A stretch of DNA of 64,000 nt from Streptomyces sp. A0958 (GTDB taxonomy: Bacteria; Actinomycetota; Actinomycetes; Streptomycetales; Streptomycetaceae), in the NCBI RefSeq assembly GCF_004795035.1, contig NZ_SSBK01000028.1:18956-82955 (forward strand). The letters run 5' to 3'. A program made the position numbers and the translations under genes. Under the pieces are notes generated by a model, which worked only from the letters and a program-made list of their open reading frames with translations, did no database searches and had not been told where the DNA came from. Shown in pieces: positions 42,110 to 51,426 of this stretch; position 1 is the first letter of the stretch, and each line of letters starts with the position of its first letter.

Positions 42110-43216
42110 CTACGGGCGGAATCCGATCGTGGGTACGGCCCGGCGCAGCGGCCAGGGGCGGGCGGCGGCCGGCAGCAGGTCCTGGAGGAAGGCGTACCGC
42201 TGGAGCGCCGCCGGGTCCTGGTCGGCGCAGGTGCGCACCCGCTGCCACCAGGCGGCGATCTCCGCCCAGCCGGGGGCCGACAGCGAGCCGCCGAACTCCT
42301 GGACCGAGAGGGCCGCGGTCAGCCCGGCGAAGGCGAGGCGGTCGGCGAGGGGCCAGCCGGCCAGCGTCCCGGTGACGAAGCCCGCCACGAAGACGTCGCC
42401 CGCTCCGGTCGGGTCCAGGGCCTCGACCTCGATGGCCGGCACCTCGGCGGCGGTGCCGGTGGCGGCGTCGACCGCGTACGCGCCCTCGGAGCCGAGGGTG
42501 ACGACGGCGAGCGGTACGCGTTCGGCGAGGGCGTGCGCGGCGGCGCGGGGGCAGGTGGTACGGGTGTAGCGCATCGCCTCCTGCGCGTTGGGGAGGAAGG
42601 CGTGGCAGTGCTCCAGGCCGTTCAGGGCGTCCAGGTCCCAGCGCCCGGTGTCGTCCCAGCCGACGTCGCCGAAGATCAGGGCCCCCTGGCGGGCGGCGTC
42701 GGCGACCCAGGGCTCGGTGCGGCCGGGGACGAGCGAGGTGACGGCGGCCCGGGCCCTGGGCGGGCAGCGGGGGAAGGCGGGGGCCTCCGGGGAGGCGGTG
42801 GTGGGCAGGGCCGGGGCCTCGTGGCCGTGCGAGACCATCGTCCGCTCGCCCTCGTACGCCATCGAGACGGTCACCGGGGAGTGCCAGCCGCGGACCGTGT
42901 GCGACCTCGACAGGTCGATGCCCTCGCCCTGTTCGAGCGCGTCCCAGCAGTACTCGCCGTAGTGGTCGTCGCCGAACGCGGCGGCCAGGGAGGTGTGCAG
43001 GCCGAGGCGGGCCAGAGCGGTGGCCATGTTGGCGACCCCGCCGGGGCTGGAGCCCATGCCGCGCGCCCAGGACTCGGTACCGCGCACGGGGGCGCTGTCC
43101 AGGCCGGTGAAGATGATGTCGAGGAAGACCGTGCCGGTGAGGAAGACGTCGCAGTCGGGGTCCTGCGGTGCGCGCAGCCCGTCCAGCGGGTCGAGGTCCG
43201 AAACGTCAGCGCTCAC
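42110..43216 (-). CDS. PfkB/ribokinase-family carbohydrate kinase
   Basis: 368-aa sugar or nucleoside kinase: GGVANMATALARLG near the N-terminus and the signature DPTGAGDVFVAGFVTG with the catalytic Asp toward the C-terminus. The substrate is unknown: the family includes ribokinase, adenosine kinase and fructokinases. GTG with GGGGAG upstream. It lies head-to-head with an MFS permease gene, which might move the same substrate. Confidence 0.9.
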   Translation of the reverse strand: MSADVSDLDPLDGLRAPQDPDCDVFLTGTVFLDIIFTGLDSAPVRGTESWARGMGSSPGGVANMATALARLGLHTSLAAAFGDDHYGEYCWDALEQGEGIDLSRSHTVRGWHSPVTVSMAYEGERTMVSHGHEAPALPTTASPEAPAFPRCPPRARAAVTSLVPGRTEPWVADAARQGALIFGDVGWDDTGRWDLDALNGLEHCHAFLPNAQEAMRYTRTTCPRAAAHALAERVPLAVVTLGSEGAYAVDAATGTAAEVPAIEVEALDPTGAGDVFVAGFVTGTLAGWPLADRLAFAGLTAALSVQEFGGSLSAPGWAEIAAWWQRVRTCADQDPAALQRYAFLQDLLPAAARPWPLRRAVPTIGFRP

Positions 43217-43563
43217 CTTGCACTCCCCGGTCGTGGCGGTTGCGGCCAGTGTGCCCGATTTCCGGCCGCGTCGGCCGGGTGCGCGCCGGACTCACGTTCA
43301 CTGGCGCTGACCTGCGTAAACACGAGCGGCTACCCAACCGAAAACAACGTAAACGCGAATGTGGCCCAGATCACAGCAGGTCGCCTTTCGGCGCGCCGGG
43401 GACACTTGATACAAATTGGCCCGCGAGCACCGTTGGCGACGTACCCGACGGAAGCGCCGATTTCGCCGTATCTTCGCATTACCTCATTACCTCTCTTCGC
43501 CTCACCCTTCTTCGCACCACCCCCCTGCCTTCCGCCTCCTCTGGCATGTCTTCAGGAACGCCC
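43217..43563. promoter_or_regulatory. divergent control region with Crp-like site
   Basis: 347 bases between pfkB-type and MFS genes without an ORF of its own. TGTGG-N6-TCACA at 43360-43375 differs by one base from the TGTGA-N6-TCACA Crp consensus. AT-richer tracts follow (43395-43425, with TTGATACAAATTGG) and a pyrimidine-rich run (43480-43540) that could hold the MFS promoter and leader. Confidence 0.4.
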
Positions 43564-44919
43564 ATGTCCTCGCGCCCTCGCGCCGCGTGGCCCCTGGTCG
43601 CCGTGTTCACCGCCGGTTACCTCGCCTCCTATCTCCTCCCCACCATCGTGGGACGGCTCTCCGTCTACCTGGGCCTCAGCACGGCCCAGGGCGGGCTGGT
43701 CGGCAGCGCCCTGCTGCTGAGTTCGGCCTGCGCCGGCTTCAGCCTGGCCGGACGCGTGGAGACGTACGGGCCGTGCCGACCGGCGCGGGCCGGACTGATC
43801 CTGTGTGCGGTGGGGTACGGCTGCGCGGCGCTGGCCGGGTCCGTGCCGCTGGTGGTCACCGGCGCGATGATCGGCGGCTTCGGCTCCGGTACGGCGACCG
43901 CCGTCGCGGCGGCGGGCATCGCCGCCCAGCGCGACCCGCACCGCACCTCGTCCCTGGGGCTGTTGAGCGTCTCGGCGACCGCGGGCGCCCTGTACCTGAC
44001 GATCCCGCACCTGGGCGGCGGCCACCGGCTGCCGTTCGCCGCGATCGCCCTGGTCGCGCTGCTCGTCTGGCCGGCCACCTCCCGGCTCGGTGGCTCCGCC
44101 CCGGCGGGCCCGGCCGTCCCCGCGGCCGGCCGGCTGCCGCACCGGCGCTCCGGCCTGGTCCTCGCGGGCGGCATGCTCGTCTGGTCGATGGCGCAGAACG
44201 CGCTGTGGGGCGTCAGCAGCCGGATCGGCGTGGTCCAGGTCGGGCTGTCCGAGGTGACCATCGGCGCGGTGTTCGCCGCCGCCCTCGGCGCCGGGCTGCT
44301 CGGCGTGATGGGCGCCGGGATGCTCGGCTCCAAGCTCGGGCGCGCGGTGCCGATCGGGGTGGGTACCGCGGTCATCGCGGGGAGCATCGTGCTCAGCTCG
44401 TCGGCCGGGAGCCTCCGCTCCTTCGCGACCGGCGAGATCCTGTGGAACACCGTCTACCCGGTGGTCCTGTCGTACCTGATCGGCCTCGCCGCCTCCCTAG
44501 ACGTGCGCGGCCGCTGGGCGGTCCTGGCGGGCTCGGCCTCATCGGTCGGCGTGGCCTGCGGGCCGGTCCTCGGCAGTGTGCTGTCGGAGGAGGTCGGCTA
44601 CACCGGGATGGGGCTGGTCCTGGGCGCGGCGACCCTGCTGGTCGCGGCCCCGGTGACCGCCGTCGCGCTGCACACCGGTGGCCGTCCGCTGGTGCCGGGA
44701 TCGGTGCGCCGCAGGGGTGGCGCGCCGGCGGCCCTGCTCGCGGTCACCACGGGTGCGGTGCCCGGCGCGGTGCCGAAGGTGGGCGCGCCCGAGCAGGCCG
44801 TCACGGAGATCAGCATCCCGGCCCTGCGCCGCAGGCGGCTGGGCAGGAGCGCGTTCCGGACGGCCGGCCCGGCGGGCGGCGGTCAGTCGAACGCGTACGC
44901 CTCGACCTCCGACAGGTAG
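43564..44919 (+). CDS. MFS permease
   Basis: 451-aa membrane protein with about 11-12 hydrophobic segments, starting MSSRPRAAWPLVAVFTAGYLASYLLP. It resembles Streptomyces MFS proteins of unknown substrate; a recognisable motif A is poor. A long hydrophilic C-terminal tail (about 75 residues) follows the last helix. AGGA lies six bases after its end from ATG 43564; an in-frame ATG at 43546 is possible. The last 37 bases overlap the convergent deaminase gene. Confidence 0.82.
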   Translation: MSSRPRAAWPLVAVFTAGYLASYLLPTIVGRLSVYLGLSTAQGGLVGSALLLSSACAGFSLAGRVETYGPCRPARAGLILCAVGYGCAALAGSVPLVVTGAMIGGFGSGTATAVAAAGIAAQRDPHRTSSLGLLSVSATAGALYLTIPHLGGGHRLPFAAIALVALLVWPATSRLGGSAPAGPAVPAAGRLPHRRSGLVLAGGMLVWSMAQNALWGVSSRIGVVQVGLSEVTIGAVFAAALGAGLLGVMGAGMLGSKLGRAVPIGVGTAVIAGSIVLSSSAGSLRSFATGEILWNTVYPVVLSYLIGLAASLDVRGRWAVLAGSASSVGVACGPVLGSVLSEEVGYTGMGLVLGAATLLVAAPVTAVALHTGGRPLVPGSVRRRGGAPAALLAVTTGAVPGAVPKVGAPEQAVTEISIPALRRRRLGRSAFRTAGPAGGGQSNAYASTSDR

Positions 44920-45875
44920 CGCGCCCTGCGCTCCTCGTCGTGGTCGAGGAAGGCCGCCTCGAAGGAGTTGCGGGCCAGGGTGCGCAGCTGCTCGCGGTCC
45001 AGGCCGAGGGCTTCGTGGACGGCGTGGAAGGTGTCTCCCACGTACCCGCCGAAGTAGGCGGGGTCGTCGGAGTTGACCGTGCAGAGGAGCCCGGCGTCCA
45101 TCATGGCGGGCAGCGGGTGCTGCTCCAGGGTGTCGATGGCGCGCAGCCGTACGTTGGACAGCGGGCAGAGCGTGAGCGGCACCCGGTCGGCGACCAGCCG
45201 CTTCACGAGGTCGGGGTCCTCCAGGCACCGCAGTCCGTGGTCGATGCGTTCCACGCCCAGGACGTCGAGCGCCTCGCGGATGTAGCCGGGCGGCCCCTCC
45301 TCCCCCGCGTGGGCGACCTTGCGCAGCCCGAGCGCCCCGGCCGCCTCGTACACCTCGCGGAACTTCGCGGGCGGGTGGCCGACCTCGGCGGAGTCCAGGC
45401 CGACGGCGCTGATCCGGTGCAGGTGCGGCCTGGCCGCCTCCAGGGTCTCCAGGGCCGATTCGGCGGACTGGTCGCGCAGGAAGCACATGATCAGCTGGGT
45501 GGAGACGCCGTGCTTCTCCTCGCTGCGCTCCAGCGCACGGCCCAGGCCCTCCACGACGGTCCCGATGGGCACGCCGCGTGCGGTGTGGGCCTGCGGGTCG
45601 AAGAAGATCTCCGCGTGGCGCACGCCCTGGGCGGCGGCGCGGGTGAGGTAGGCGTCGGCGAGTTCGGCGAAGTCGTCCTCGGTCCGCAGCACCGCCATCA
45701 GCGCGTAGTAGAGGTCCAGGAAGCTCTGAAGGTCCTCGAAGAGGTAGGCGGTGCGCAGGGCCTCGGTGTCCGCGTGGGGCAGGGTCACGCCGTTGCGCGC
45801 GGCGAGCGCGAAGGCCAGTTCGGGTTCGAGGGTTCCCTCGATGTGGAGGTGGAGTTCCGCTTTGGGGAGGTGCAC
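44883..45875 (-). CDS. adenine/adenosine deaminase family protein
   Basis: 330-aa zinc amidohydrolase. Metal ligands: AELHLHIEGT (His9, His11), HAGEEG and SDDPAYFGG; the catalytic Glu is in HAGE. HIEGTLEPEL and SDDPAYFGGYV resemble the adenine deaminases (yeast Aah1 type) more than adenosine deaminases, which have HLDGSL and SLNTDDP. I therefore favour adenine to hypoxanthine in purine salvage, although annotation pipelines will usually say adenosine deaminase. GTG start. Confidence 0.85.
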   Translation of the reverse strand: MHLPKAELHLHIEGTLEPELAFALAARNGVTLPHADTEALRTAYLFEDLQSFLDLYYALMAVLRTEDDFAELADAYLTRAAAQGVRHAEIFFDPQAHTARGVPIGTVVEGLGRALERSEEKHGVSTQLIMCFLRDQSAESALETLEAARPHLHRISAVGLDSAEVGHPPAKFREVYEAAGALGLRKVAHAGEEGPPGYIREALDVLGVERIDHGLRCLEDPDLVKRLVADRVPLTLCPLSNVRLRAIDTLEQHPLPAMMDAGLLCTVNSDDPAYFGGYVGDTFHAVHEALGLDREQLRTLARNSFEAAFLDHDEERRARYLSEVEAYAFD

Positions 45876-45951
45876 GGTGTTTCTCGCTAACGCAGGTGGT
45901 GCTGTGTGCTGTGTGGTTCCGCTGTGTGTTCTGTGGTTCCGCTGGGTGGCT

Positions 45952-46860
45952 CTACGGGTGACGGCTCGGCACCGCTACCCGCGTCAGATCCTGGGCCACG
46001 CTCAGCTCGCCCTCGTACCCGGCCCCCCTCGCCTCGGCCTCGAAGGCCTCCGGCTCCGGGTAGCGCTGGGAGAAGTGCGTGAGGACGAGATGCCGTACGC
46101 CCGCCTCGCGCGCGACCCGGGCCGCCTGCCCCGCGGTCAGGTGGCCGTGGTCGGCGGCGAGTTTCCGGTCCTCGTCGAGGAAGGTCGACTCGATGACCAG
46201 CATGTCGCACCCTTCCGCGAGTGCGTACACGCCGTCGCAGAGCCTGGTGTCCATGATGAACGCGAACCGCTGTCCGCGCCTGTGCTCGGAGACCTGGTCG
46301 AGCGTGACACCGCCGAGGGCGCCCTCGCGCTGGACGCGTCCGACGTCCGGACCCGCGATGCCGTGCTCGGCGAGCTTCGCGGGCAGCATCCGCCGCCCGT
46401 CGGGCTCGGTGAGCCGGTAGCCGTACGACTCGACGGGGTGCGAGAGCCGGTGGCTGTCGAGCGTGTACGCGGCGGTGGTGGCCAGCGGTCCGTCGGCGGC
46501 GACCGGGGCCTCGGTCAGCTCGACGGACTCGCGGTAGGCGGTGGCGTACCGCAGCCGGTCGAAGAAGTGCTGTCCGCTCGCCGGGTAGTGGGCGGTCACG
46601 GGGTGCGGGACCTGGTCGAGGTTGATCCGCTGGATCACCCCGGCCAGGCCCAGCGAGTGGTCTCCGTGGAAGTGCGTGACGCAGATCCGGTTGATGTCGT
46701 GGGCGGCGACACCGGCCCGCAGCATCTGACGCTGGGTGCCCTCGCCGGGGTCGAAGAGGATGCCCTCGCCGTCCCAGCGCAGCAGGTAGCCGTTGTGGTT
46801 GCGGTGCCGTGTCGGGACCTGGCTGGCGGTCCCGAGGACGACGAGTTCACGTGCGGACAT
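45952..46860 (-). CDS. rnz: ribonuclease Z
   Basis: tRNA 3'-end processing endonuclease of the metallo-beta-lactamase fold, 302 aa, the length of short RNase Z. HFHGDH at 63-68 with LGTASQVPTRHRN before it; a second His/Asp set appears as MDTRLCD and LTHFSQRY, as in the family. Its ATG begins immediately after the stop codon of the HIT gene, so the two are translated from one mRNA. Confidence 0.92.
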   Translation of the reverse strand: MSARELVVLGTASQVPTRHRNHNGYLLRWDGEGILFDPGEGTQRQMLRAGVAAHDINRICVTHFHGDHSLGLAGVIQRINLDQVPHPVTAHYPASGQHFFDRLRYATAYRESVELTEAPVAADGPLATTAAYTLDSHRLSHPVESYGYRLTEPDGRRMLPAKLAEHGIAGPDVGRVQREGALGGVTLDQVSEHRRGQRFAFIMDTRLCDGVYALAEGCDMLVIESTFLDEDRKLAADHGHLTAGQAARVAREAGVRHLVLTHFSQRYPEPEAFEAEARGAGYEGELSVAQDLTRVAVPSRHP

Positions 46861-47220
46861 CTATCCGGGAGGCCACTGCAGGCCCCGGCCGCCCAGGACG
46901 TGGGCGTGCGCGTGGAAGACGGTCTGGCCGGCGCCGACCCCGGTGTTGAACACGACCCGGTACCCGGTCCCATCGATCTTCTCGTCGGCGGCCACGTTCC
47001 CCGCCTCGCACAGCACGTCGGCGAGCACCTGCGGTTCGGCGGCGCCGAGGGAGGCGGCGTCGGGGTGGTGGAGGCGCGGGATGACGAGGACGTGGGTGGG
47101 GGCCTGGGGGTTGATGTCGCGGAAGGCGACGGTGGTGTCGGTCTCGCGGACGATGGTGGCCGGGATCTCCCCCGAGACGATCTTGCAGAACAGGCAGTCG
47201 GGCTGCGGTTCTCCTGCCAT
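46861..47220 (-). CDS. HIT-family nucleotide hydrolase
   Basis: 119-aa HINT-type protein with the histidine triad HAHAHVLGG (103-107 catalytic core). The N-terminal CLFCKIVSGEIPA Cys pair is typical of zinc-containing HIT proteins. Likely hydrolyses adenosine phosphoramidates. GAGGAG precedes the ATG. First gene of the HIT-rnz pair. Confidence 0.93.
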   Translation of the reverse strand: MAGEPQPDCLFCKIVSGEIPATIVRETDTTVAFRDINPQAPTHVLVIPRLHHPDAASLGAAEPQVLADVLCEAGNVAADEKIDGTGYRVVFNTGVGAGQTVFHAHAHVLGGRGLQWPPG

Positions 47221-47280
47221 TGCTTGCGCGCTCCTCTGTCTCGGGGTGATCCGTTACGGGGCAGCCTATCGGGGCGGGCG

Positions 47281-47400
47281 CGGGACCGACCGCCTTCGGG
47301 GGCGCTGCCCCCGGACCCCCGCGTCGACGGGCAAGATCCAGCCCCGCCGGCGTTTGAGGCGCGGGGCCCGGGGCAGCGCCCCGGTTACGGGAAAGGGCGG
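47281..47400. repeat. dispersed Streptomyces intergenic element / tricorn gene terminator
   Basis: Contains GCCCCGC/GCGGGGC (47341-47347 with 47361-47367) around a loop with CGGCGTTTGAGG, and then CGGGGC-AGC-GCCCCG (47369-47383). From memory, GGCGTTTGAGG-loop hairpins preceded by ATCCAGCC recur between genes in many Streptomyces genomes. Here it lies just after the tricorn gene stop and would work as its terminator. Confidence 0.55.
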
Positions 47401-47460
47401 GTAGGGGAACAGGCCCGCCGCAGGCGCGGCACGCCCGCACCGCCCACCCCGCCCCTCACC

Positions 47461-50400
47461 TCACTCCGAGAGCCCCGGCAACCCCGGCGCCACCTTCGCC
47501 GGCACCCGCGTCAGCGACTCCAGTGCGATCCGGATCGCCTCGTCCAGCTGCGGGTCGCGGCCCTCCGCATGGTCCCGCGGCGTCATGACGACCTCCACGT
47601 CCGGGTCGACGCCGTGGTTCTCGACGCCCCACCCGTAGCCCTCCAGCCAGAACGCGTACTTCGGCTGCGTGACCAGCGTGCCGTCGACGAGCCGGTAGCG
47701 GCTGTCGATGCCGACGACGCCGCCCCAGGTCCGCGTCCCGACCACGGGCCCGATGTCCAGGGCCTTGATCGCCGCGTTCACGATGTCGCCGTCCGAGCCG
47801 GAGAACTCGTTGGCGACGGCCACGACGGGCCCGCGCGGCGCGTCGCCCGGGTAGCTGGTGGGGCGCATGCCGCGCGGCAGGTCCCAGCCGACGATGCGGC
47901 GGGCCAGCTTCTCCACGACGAGCTGCGAGGTGTGGCCGCCCCGGTTCTCCCGTACGTCCACGACCAGGCCCTCGCGCGCCACCTCGGTACGCAGGTCGCG
48001 GTGGATCTGGGCCCAGCCGGAGCCGACCATGTCGGGGACGTGGAGGTAGCCAAGGCGCCCGCCGGACCGCTCGTGCACGTACGCGCGCCGGTCGGCGACC
48101 CACGCGTGGTAGCGCAGCGCCTCCTCGTCGGCGACGGGGACCACGACGACATGGCGCCGATCGCCCCCGTCGGCCGGCGAGACGGTCAGCTCGACGGGCT
48201 TGCCGGCCGAGCCGGTGAGCAGGGGAGCGGGGCCGGTGAGCGGGTCGACGGGGTGGCCGTCGACGGCCAGGATCGCGTCCCCGGGCCGGACGGCGACACC
48301 GGGGGCGGCGAGCGGCGAGCCGGCCGCCGGGTCGGAGGTCTCGGACGGCAGGATGCGGTCGATGCGCCAGCTGCCGTCCTCCGCGCGCGAGACGTCCGCG
48401 CCGAGCAGCCCCTGCCGGGCCGAATCGTCGCGCCACCCGCCGGGCGGGGTCACGTAGGCGTGGGAGGTGCCCAGCTCGCCCTGGACCTCCCAGAGCAGGT
48501 CGATGAGGTCGTCGTGGGTCGCGACGCGCTCCAGCACCGGCCGGTAGCGGTCCAGGACCCCGTCCCAGTCGACGCCGCCCATGTCGGGGCGCCAGAAGTT
48601 GTCCCGCATGATGCGGCCGGCCTCGTCGTACATCTGGCGCCACTCGGCGGCCGGGTCGAGCATGCGGCGGATGCGGGAGAGATCGACGGTGACGGCGTCG
48701 TCGTGGTCGTCGTCGGAGCCCGCGGGCACCCGGCTGTCGGACGGGACGACGGACAGCTTGCCGTGGCTGACGAGCGCCAGCCGCTTCCCGTCGCCGCTGA
48801 CCGCGAAACGGCTGACGTCGGAGGTGAGTTCCTCGCAGCGCAGCTTCTCCAGGTCGTACCGCTCCAGGACGGTGTCGGGGCGGCGGGCGGCGGGGCCCGC
48901 CCCGCTCGTGCCGAGGACCCCGGTGACCGGGTGGCGCAGCCAGAGCAGCCCGTCCCGGGCGGCCCGCAGCGAGGAGTAGACGGCGGCCTCGACGGGAAGC
49001 GGCACGATCCGGTCGGCCAGGCCGTCCAGGTCGATGCGGGTGATGGGCAGGGCGGTGGGGTTGTCCTCGCCGTCGCCGCCCTTCTCCTTCTCGGTCGGCC
49101 GGCCGTGCAGTTGCGGTCCGAACGGGGAAGGGGTGGTCGCGGCGAGCGTCAGCAGGTGCGGCCGGCAGGAGCCGATGAACGCCATGTCGAAGACGTGCGC
49201 GTCGTAGATCGGGTCGAAGGCCCGCTCGGAGAGGAAGGCCAGGTGCTTTCCGTCGGCGGTGAAGGCGGGCGCGAAGTCCCGGAACCGCAGCGGGGTGGCC
49301 TCGGAGACCGAGAGGTCGGCGATGTGGGCCAGCTTGAGCTGGCTGAGCGGTTCGGGGCCGGGGTGCGACCAGGCGAGCCAGGCGGAGTCGGGCGACCAGG
49401 CGAGCCCGGAGACGTCACCGTTCTCGCTGCGGTCCACCTCGTGGATCTCGCCGCTCTCCCGCTCGACGATCAGGACCCGGCCGTCGTGGGCGGCGACCGC
49501 GAACCGGCTGCCGTCGGGGGCGGGGGCCAGGTCGAGGACGCGGCCGAGCCGGCCGGCCGCCAGGCGGCGGGGTACGGCGCCGGGTGCGGTACCGGCGGCG
49601 GGGGCGCACTCCAGCGCGTCGTCGCCCTCGGCGTCGGTGACCCAGACGACGTGCTGGTCGCCGTCGGCCTGGAACGTGCGGGGCAGCCTGGCCCGTACGC
49701 CGGGTTCGGCGGCGAGCGCGCGGGCGGGGCCCTCGCGGTGGGTGACCCAGTGGATGGCGCCCCGGGTGCAGACCGCGCTGCCGCGTCCGGTGCGGTCCGG
49801 CGACGCGCTGGTCAGGTGGCTGTCGGCGTGCAGCGGGTAGGGCTGGAGGTCGGCGCGCTGGCCGCCGAGCCGGATCTCGACGCGGCGGGGCGCGTCGCTC
49901 TCCAGGCTGTCCAGGAGCCGGAGTTCACCGGCCGAGGCGTAGGCGACCCGGGTGCCGTCGGTGGTGGCGTGCCGGGCGTAGAAGCCGTCGGTGCCGGTGT
50001 GCCGGCGCAGGTCGCCGCCGTCGGGCAGGGAGGAGTAGAGGGCGCCGACGCCTTCGTGGTCGGAGAGGAACGCGATGCGCTCCCCCACCCACATCGGGCA
50101 CTCGATGTTGCCGTCGATGTCCTCGTGGAGCCGGGCGAACTCCTGCGGGTCGTCCTCGGCCGCGATCCAGAGCTTGCCGGCCGTGCCGCCCCGGTAGCGC
50201 TTCCAGGTGGCGGCCTCGCGCCCCATGGTGGCCGAGAGCAGCAGGACCCGTCCGCCGGGACCGTACGCGAGGGAGCCGACCGGCCCGTACGGGAGGGTCC
50301 GCGCGGGACCGCCGTCGACCGGGACGGCCCGCGCCCAGCTGCGGCGCAGCGAGACCTGGCCCTGGGTGCTGGTGACCAGTACGTCCCCTTCGGGGGTCCA

Positions 50401-50682
50401 ACCGCGCACGGTGGTGCGGGCGTCGCCCCAGTGGGTGAGCCGCCGCGAGGGGCCGCCGTCGGCGGGGGCGAGGTGCACCTCGGGCGCCCCGTCGCGGGTG
50501 GAGGTCCAGGCGACGAGGGTGCCGTCGGGAGATATGCGCGGCTGGGTGACGGGACGGTTGTCGGCGCTGACCCGCCACGCCCGTCCGCCGTCGAGCGGGG
50601 CGAGCCAGACGTCGTCCTCGGCGGTGAAGGCGATCAAGTCACCCTGGACATGGGGGTACCGGAGGTAGGAAGGCTGTGTCAC
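47461..50682 (-). CDS. tricorn-type S41 protease
   Basis: 1073-aa cytosolic protease that in archaea trims peptides released by the proteasome. Layout: two beta-propellers (WD-like repeats such as PRISPDGTLVAWTSTRDG; about residues 1-640), a linker with the mixed alpha/beta C1 core, a PDZ domain (near 770-850, VRPGDAILAVDGHPV) and the C-terminal catalytic core with NEFSGSDGD, where Ser963 is the nucleophile. No signal peptide. GTG start, weak ribosome site. Streptomyces has proteasomes, so the archaeal role could apply. Confidence 0.92.
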   Translation of the reverse strand: MTQPSYLRYPHVQGDLIAFTAEDDVWLAPLDGGRAWRVSADNRPVTQPRISPDGTLVAWTSTRDGAPEVHLAPADGGPSRRLTHWGDARTTVRGWTPEGDVLVTSTQGQVSLRRSWARAVPVDGGPARTLPYGPVGSLAYGPGGRVLLLSATMGREAATWKRYRGGTAGKLWIAAEDDPQEFARLHEDIDGNIECPMWVGERIAFLSDHEGVGALYSSLPDGGDLRRHTGTDGFYARHATTDGTRVAYASAGELRLLDSLESDAPRRVEIRLGGQRADLQPYPLHADSHLTSASPDRTGRGSAVCTRGAIHWVTHREGPARALAAEPGVRARLPRTFQADGDQHVVWVTDAEGDDALECAPAAGTAPGAVPRRLAAGRLGRVLDLAPAPDGSRFAVAAHDGRVLIVERESGEIHEVDRSENGDVSGLAWSPDSAWLAWSHPGPEPLSQLKLAHIADLSVSEATPLRFRDFAPAFTADGKHLAFLSERAFDPIYDAHVFDMAFIGSCRPHLLTLAATTPSPFGPQLHGRPTEKEKGGDGEDNPTALPITRIDLDGLADRIVPLPVEAAVYSSLRAARDGLLWLRHPVTGVLGTSGAGPAARRPDTVLERYDLEKLRCEELTSDVSRFAVSGDGKRLALVSHGKLSVVPSDSRVPAGSDDDHDDAVTVDLSRIRRMLDPAAEWRQMYDEAGRIMRDNFWRPDMGGVDWDGVLDRYRPVLERVATHDDLIDLLWEVQGELGTSHAYVTPPGGWRDDSARQGLLGADVSRAEDGSWRIDRILPSETSDPAAGSPLAAPGVAVRPGDAILAVDGHPVDPLTGPAPLLTGSAGKPVELTVSPADGGDRRHVVVVPVADEEALRYHAWVADRRAYVHERSGGRLGYLHVPDMVGSGWAQIHRDLRTEVAREGLVVDVRENRGGHTSQLVVEKLARRIVGWDLPRGMRPTSYPGDAPRGPVVAVANEFSGSDGDIVNAAIKALDIGPVVGTRTWGGVVGIDSRYRLVDGTLVTQPKYAFWLEGYGWGVENHGVDPDVEVVMTPRDHAEGRDPQLDEAIRIALESLTRVPAKVAPGLPGLSE

Positions 50683-50808
50683 ACGGATCAGCCTAGGCCG
50701 CGGACGTGCCAGGTGGCACGGGGTTGGCCGGAGTCCGTCGTGCGCCGGCGCCGGTCGGGCGCGTATGCCCCCGGAATATGCGGGCCCGCCGCCCTGCCTC
50801 CGTGGCGC

Positions 50809-51354
50809 TCACTTGCCGGGGTACGCGGTGACCGTCACCGTCACGGTGGCCGTCGGGCCGTTGCCCTGCCCGGGGTCTCCGGCGGGCGGTGCGGTCGTGG
50901 CCGGGGCGGCGCAGTCGCCGAGCAGGGTGGCCCGGAAAACGGCGCGCCCGCCGGTCCTGGCGGTCATGTCGCCGCGTACGCACCGGCCGTTGACCGCGTG
51001 CGTCACCTGGCCGTCGAGCGTGATGTCCTGGCCGTCCTTCGTCTTGCCGTCGCAGTGGACGTCGGCCACCTGACGCGCGGAGGCGGTGGGTGCTCCGGAG
51101 CGGGTGGCGGAGGTCTTCGCGTCGTTCTTGCCGAGGCCGGCCGTGCAGCTCAGCCAGCGCACGTCGACGCCTTCGTGCTCCAGCGCGCGGGTGGCGGTCC
51201 GGTCGGTGGTCACGGCGACGGCCGCGGTGTTCAGCGTGTCGAGGCCGTCGGCCGGGTCACAGGCGGTGAGGCCGGTGACGGCTGCGGCGGCGAGGCAGAG
51301 TGCGGCCGGAAAGCGACGGGCCGCGCACCGGCCCCATGCCCTTGATGTCCCCAT
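50809..51354 (-). CDS. putative lipoprotein of unknown function
   Basis: 181-aa exported protein: Arg-rich n-region, hydrophobic core and lipobox LTAC in AAVTGLTACDPADG. The mature part has three Cys (LSCTAG, VHCDG, GRCVRG) that may form disulfides and ends in a Thr/Val-rich tail. No family recognised. The start ATG 51354 is chosen because the upstream frame lacks signal-peptide character. It lies alone between the tricorn gene and rsmE. Confidence 0.7.
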   Translation of the reverse strand: MGTSRAWGRCAARRFPAALCLAAAAVTGLTACDPADGLDTLNTAAVAVTTDRTATRALEHEGVDVRWLSCTAGLGKNDAKTSATRSGAPTASARQVADVHCDGKTKDGQDITLDGQVTHAVNGRCVRGDMTARTGGRAVFRATLLGDCAAPATTAPPAGDPGQGNGPTATVTVTVTAYPGK

Positions 51355-51426
51355 AAGGGCAGCTTCCCACCACTCCTGACGGTGCGGTAGACCGCTTGTG
51401 GCCACAACCACCCCATGGAGGCCGGG

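Noticed and set aside
45751..51345. A plus-strand open frame of 1864 codons
   Set aside because: It runs antisense through rnz, HIT and the tricorn gene, which have clear motifs. Long antisense frames are normal in high-GC DNA, and its translation is low-complexity.
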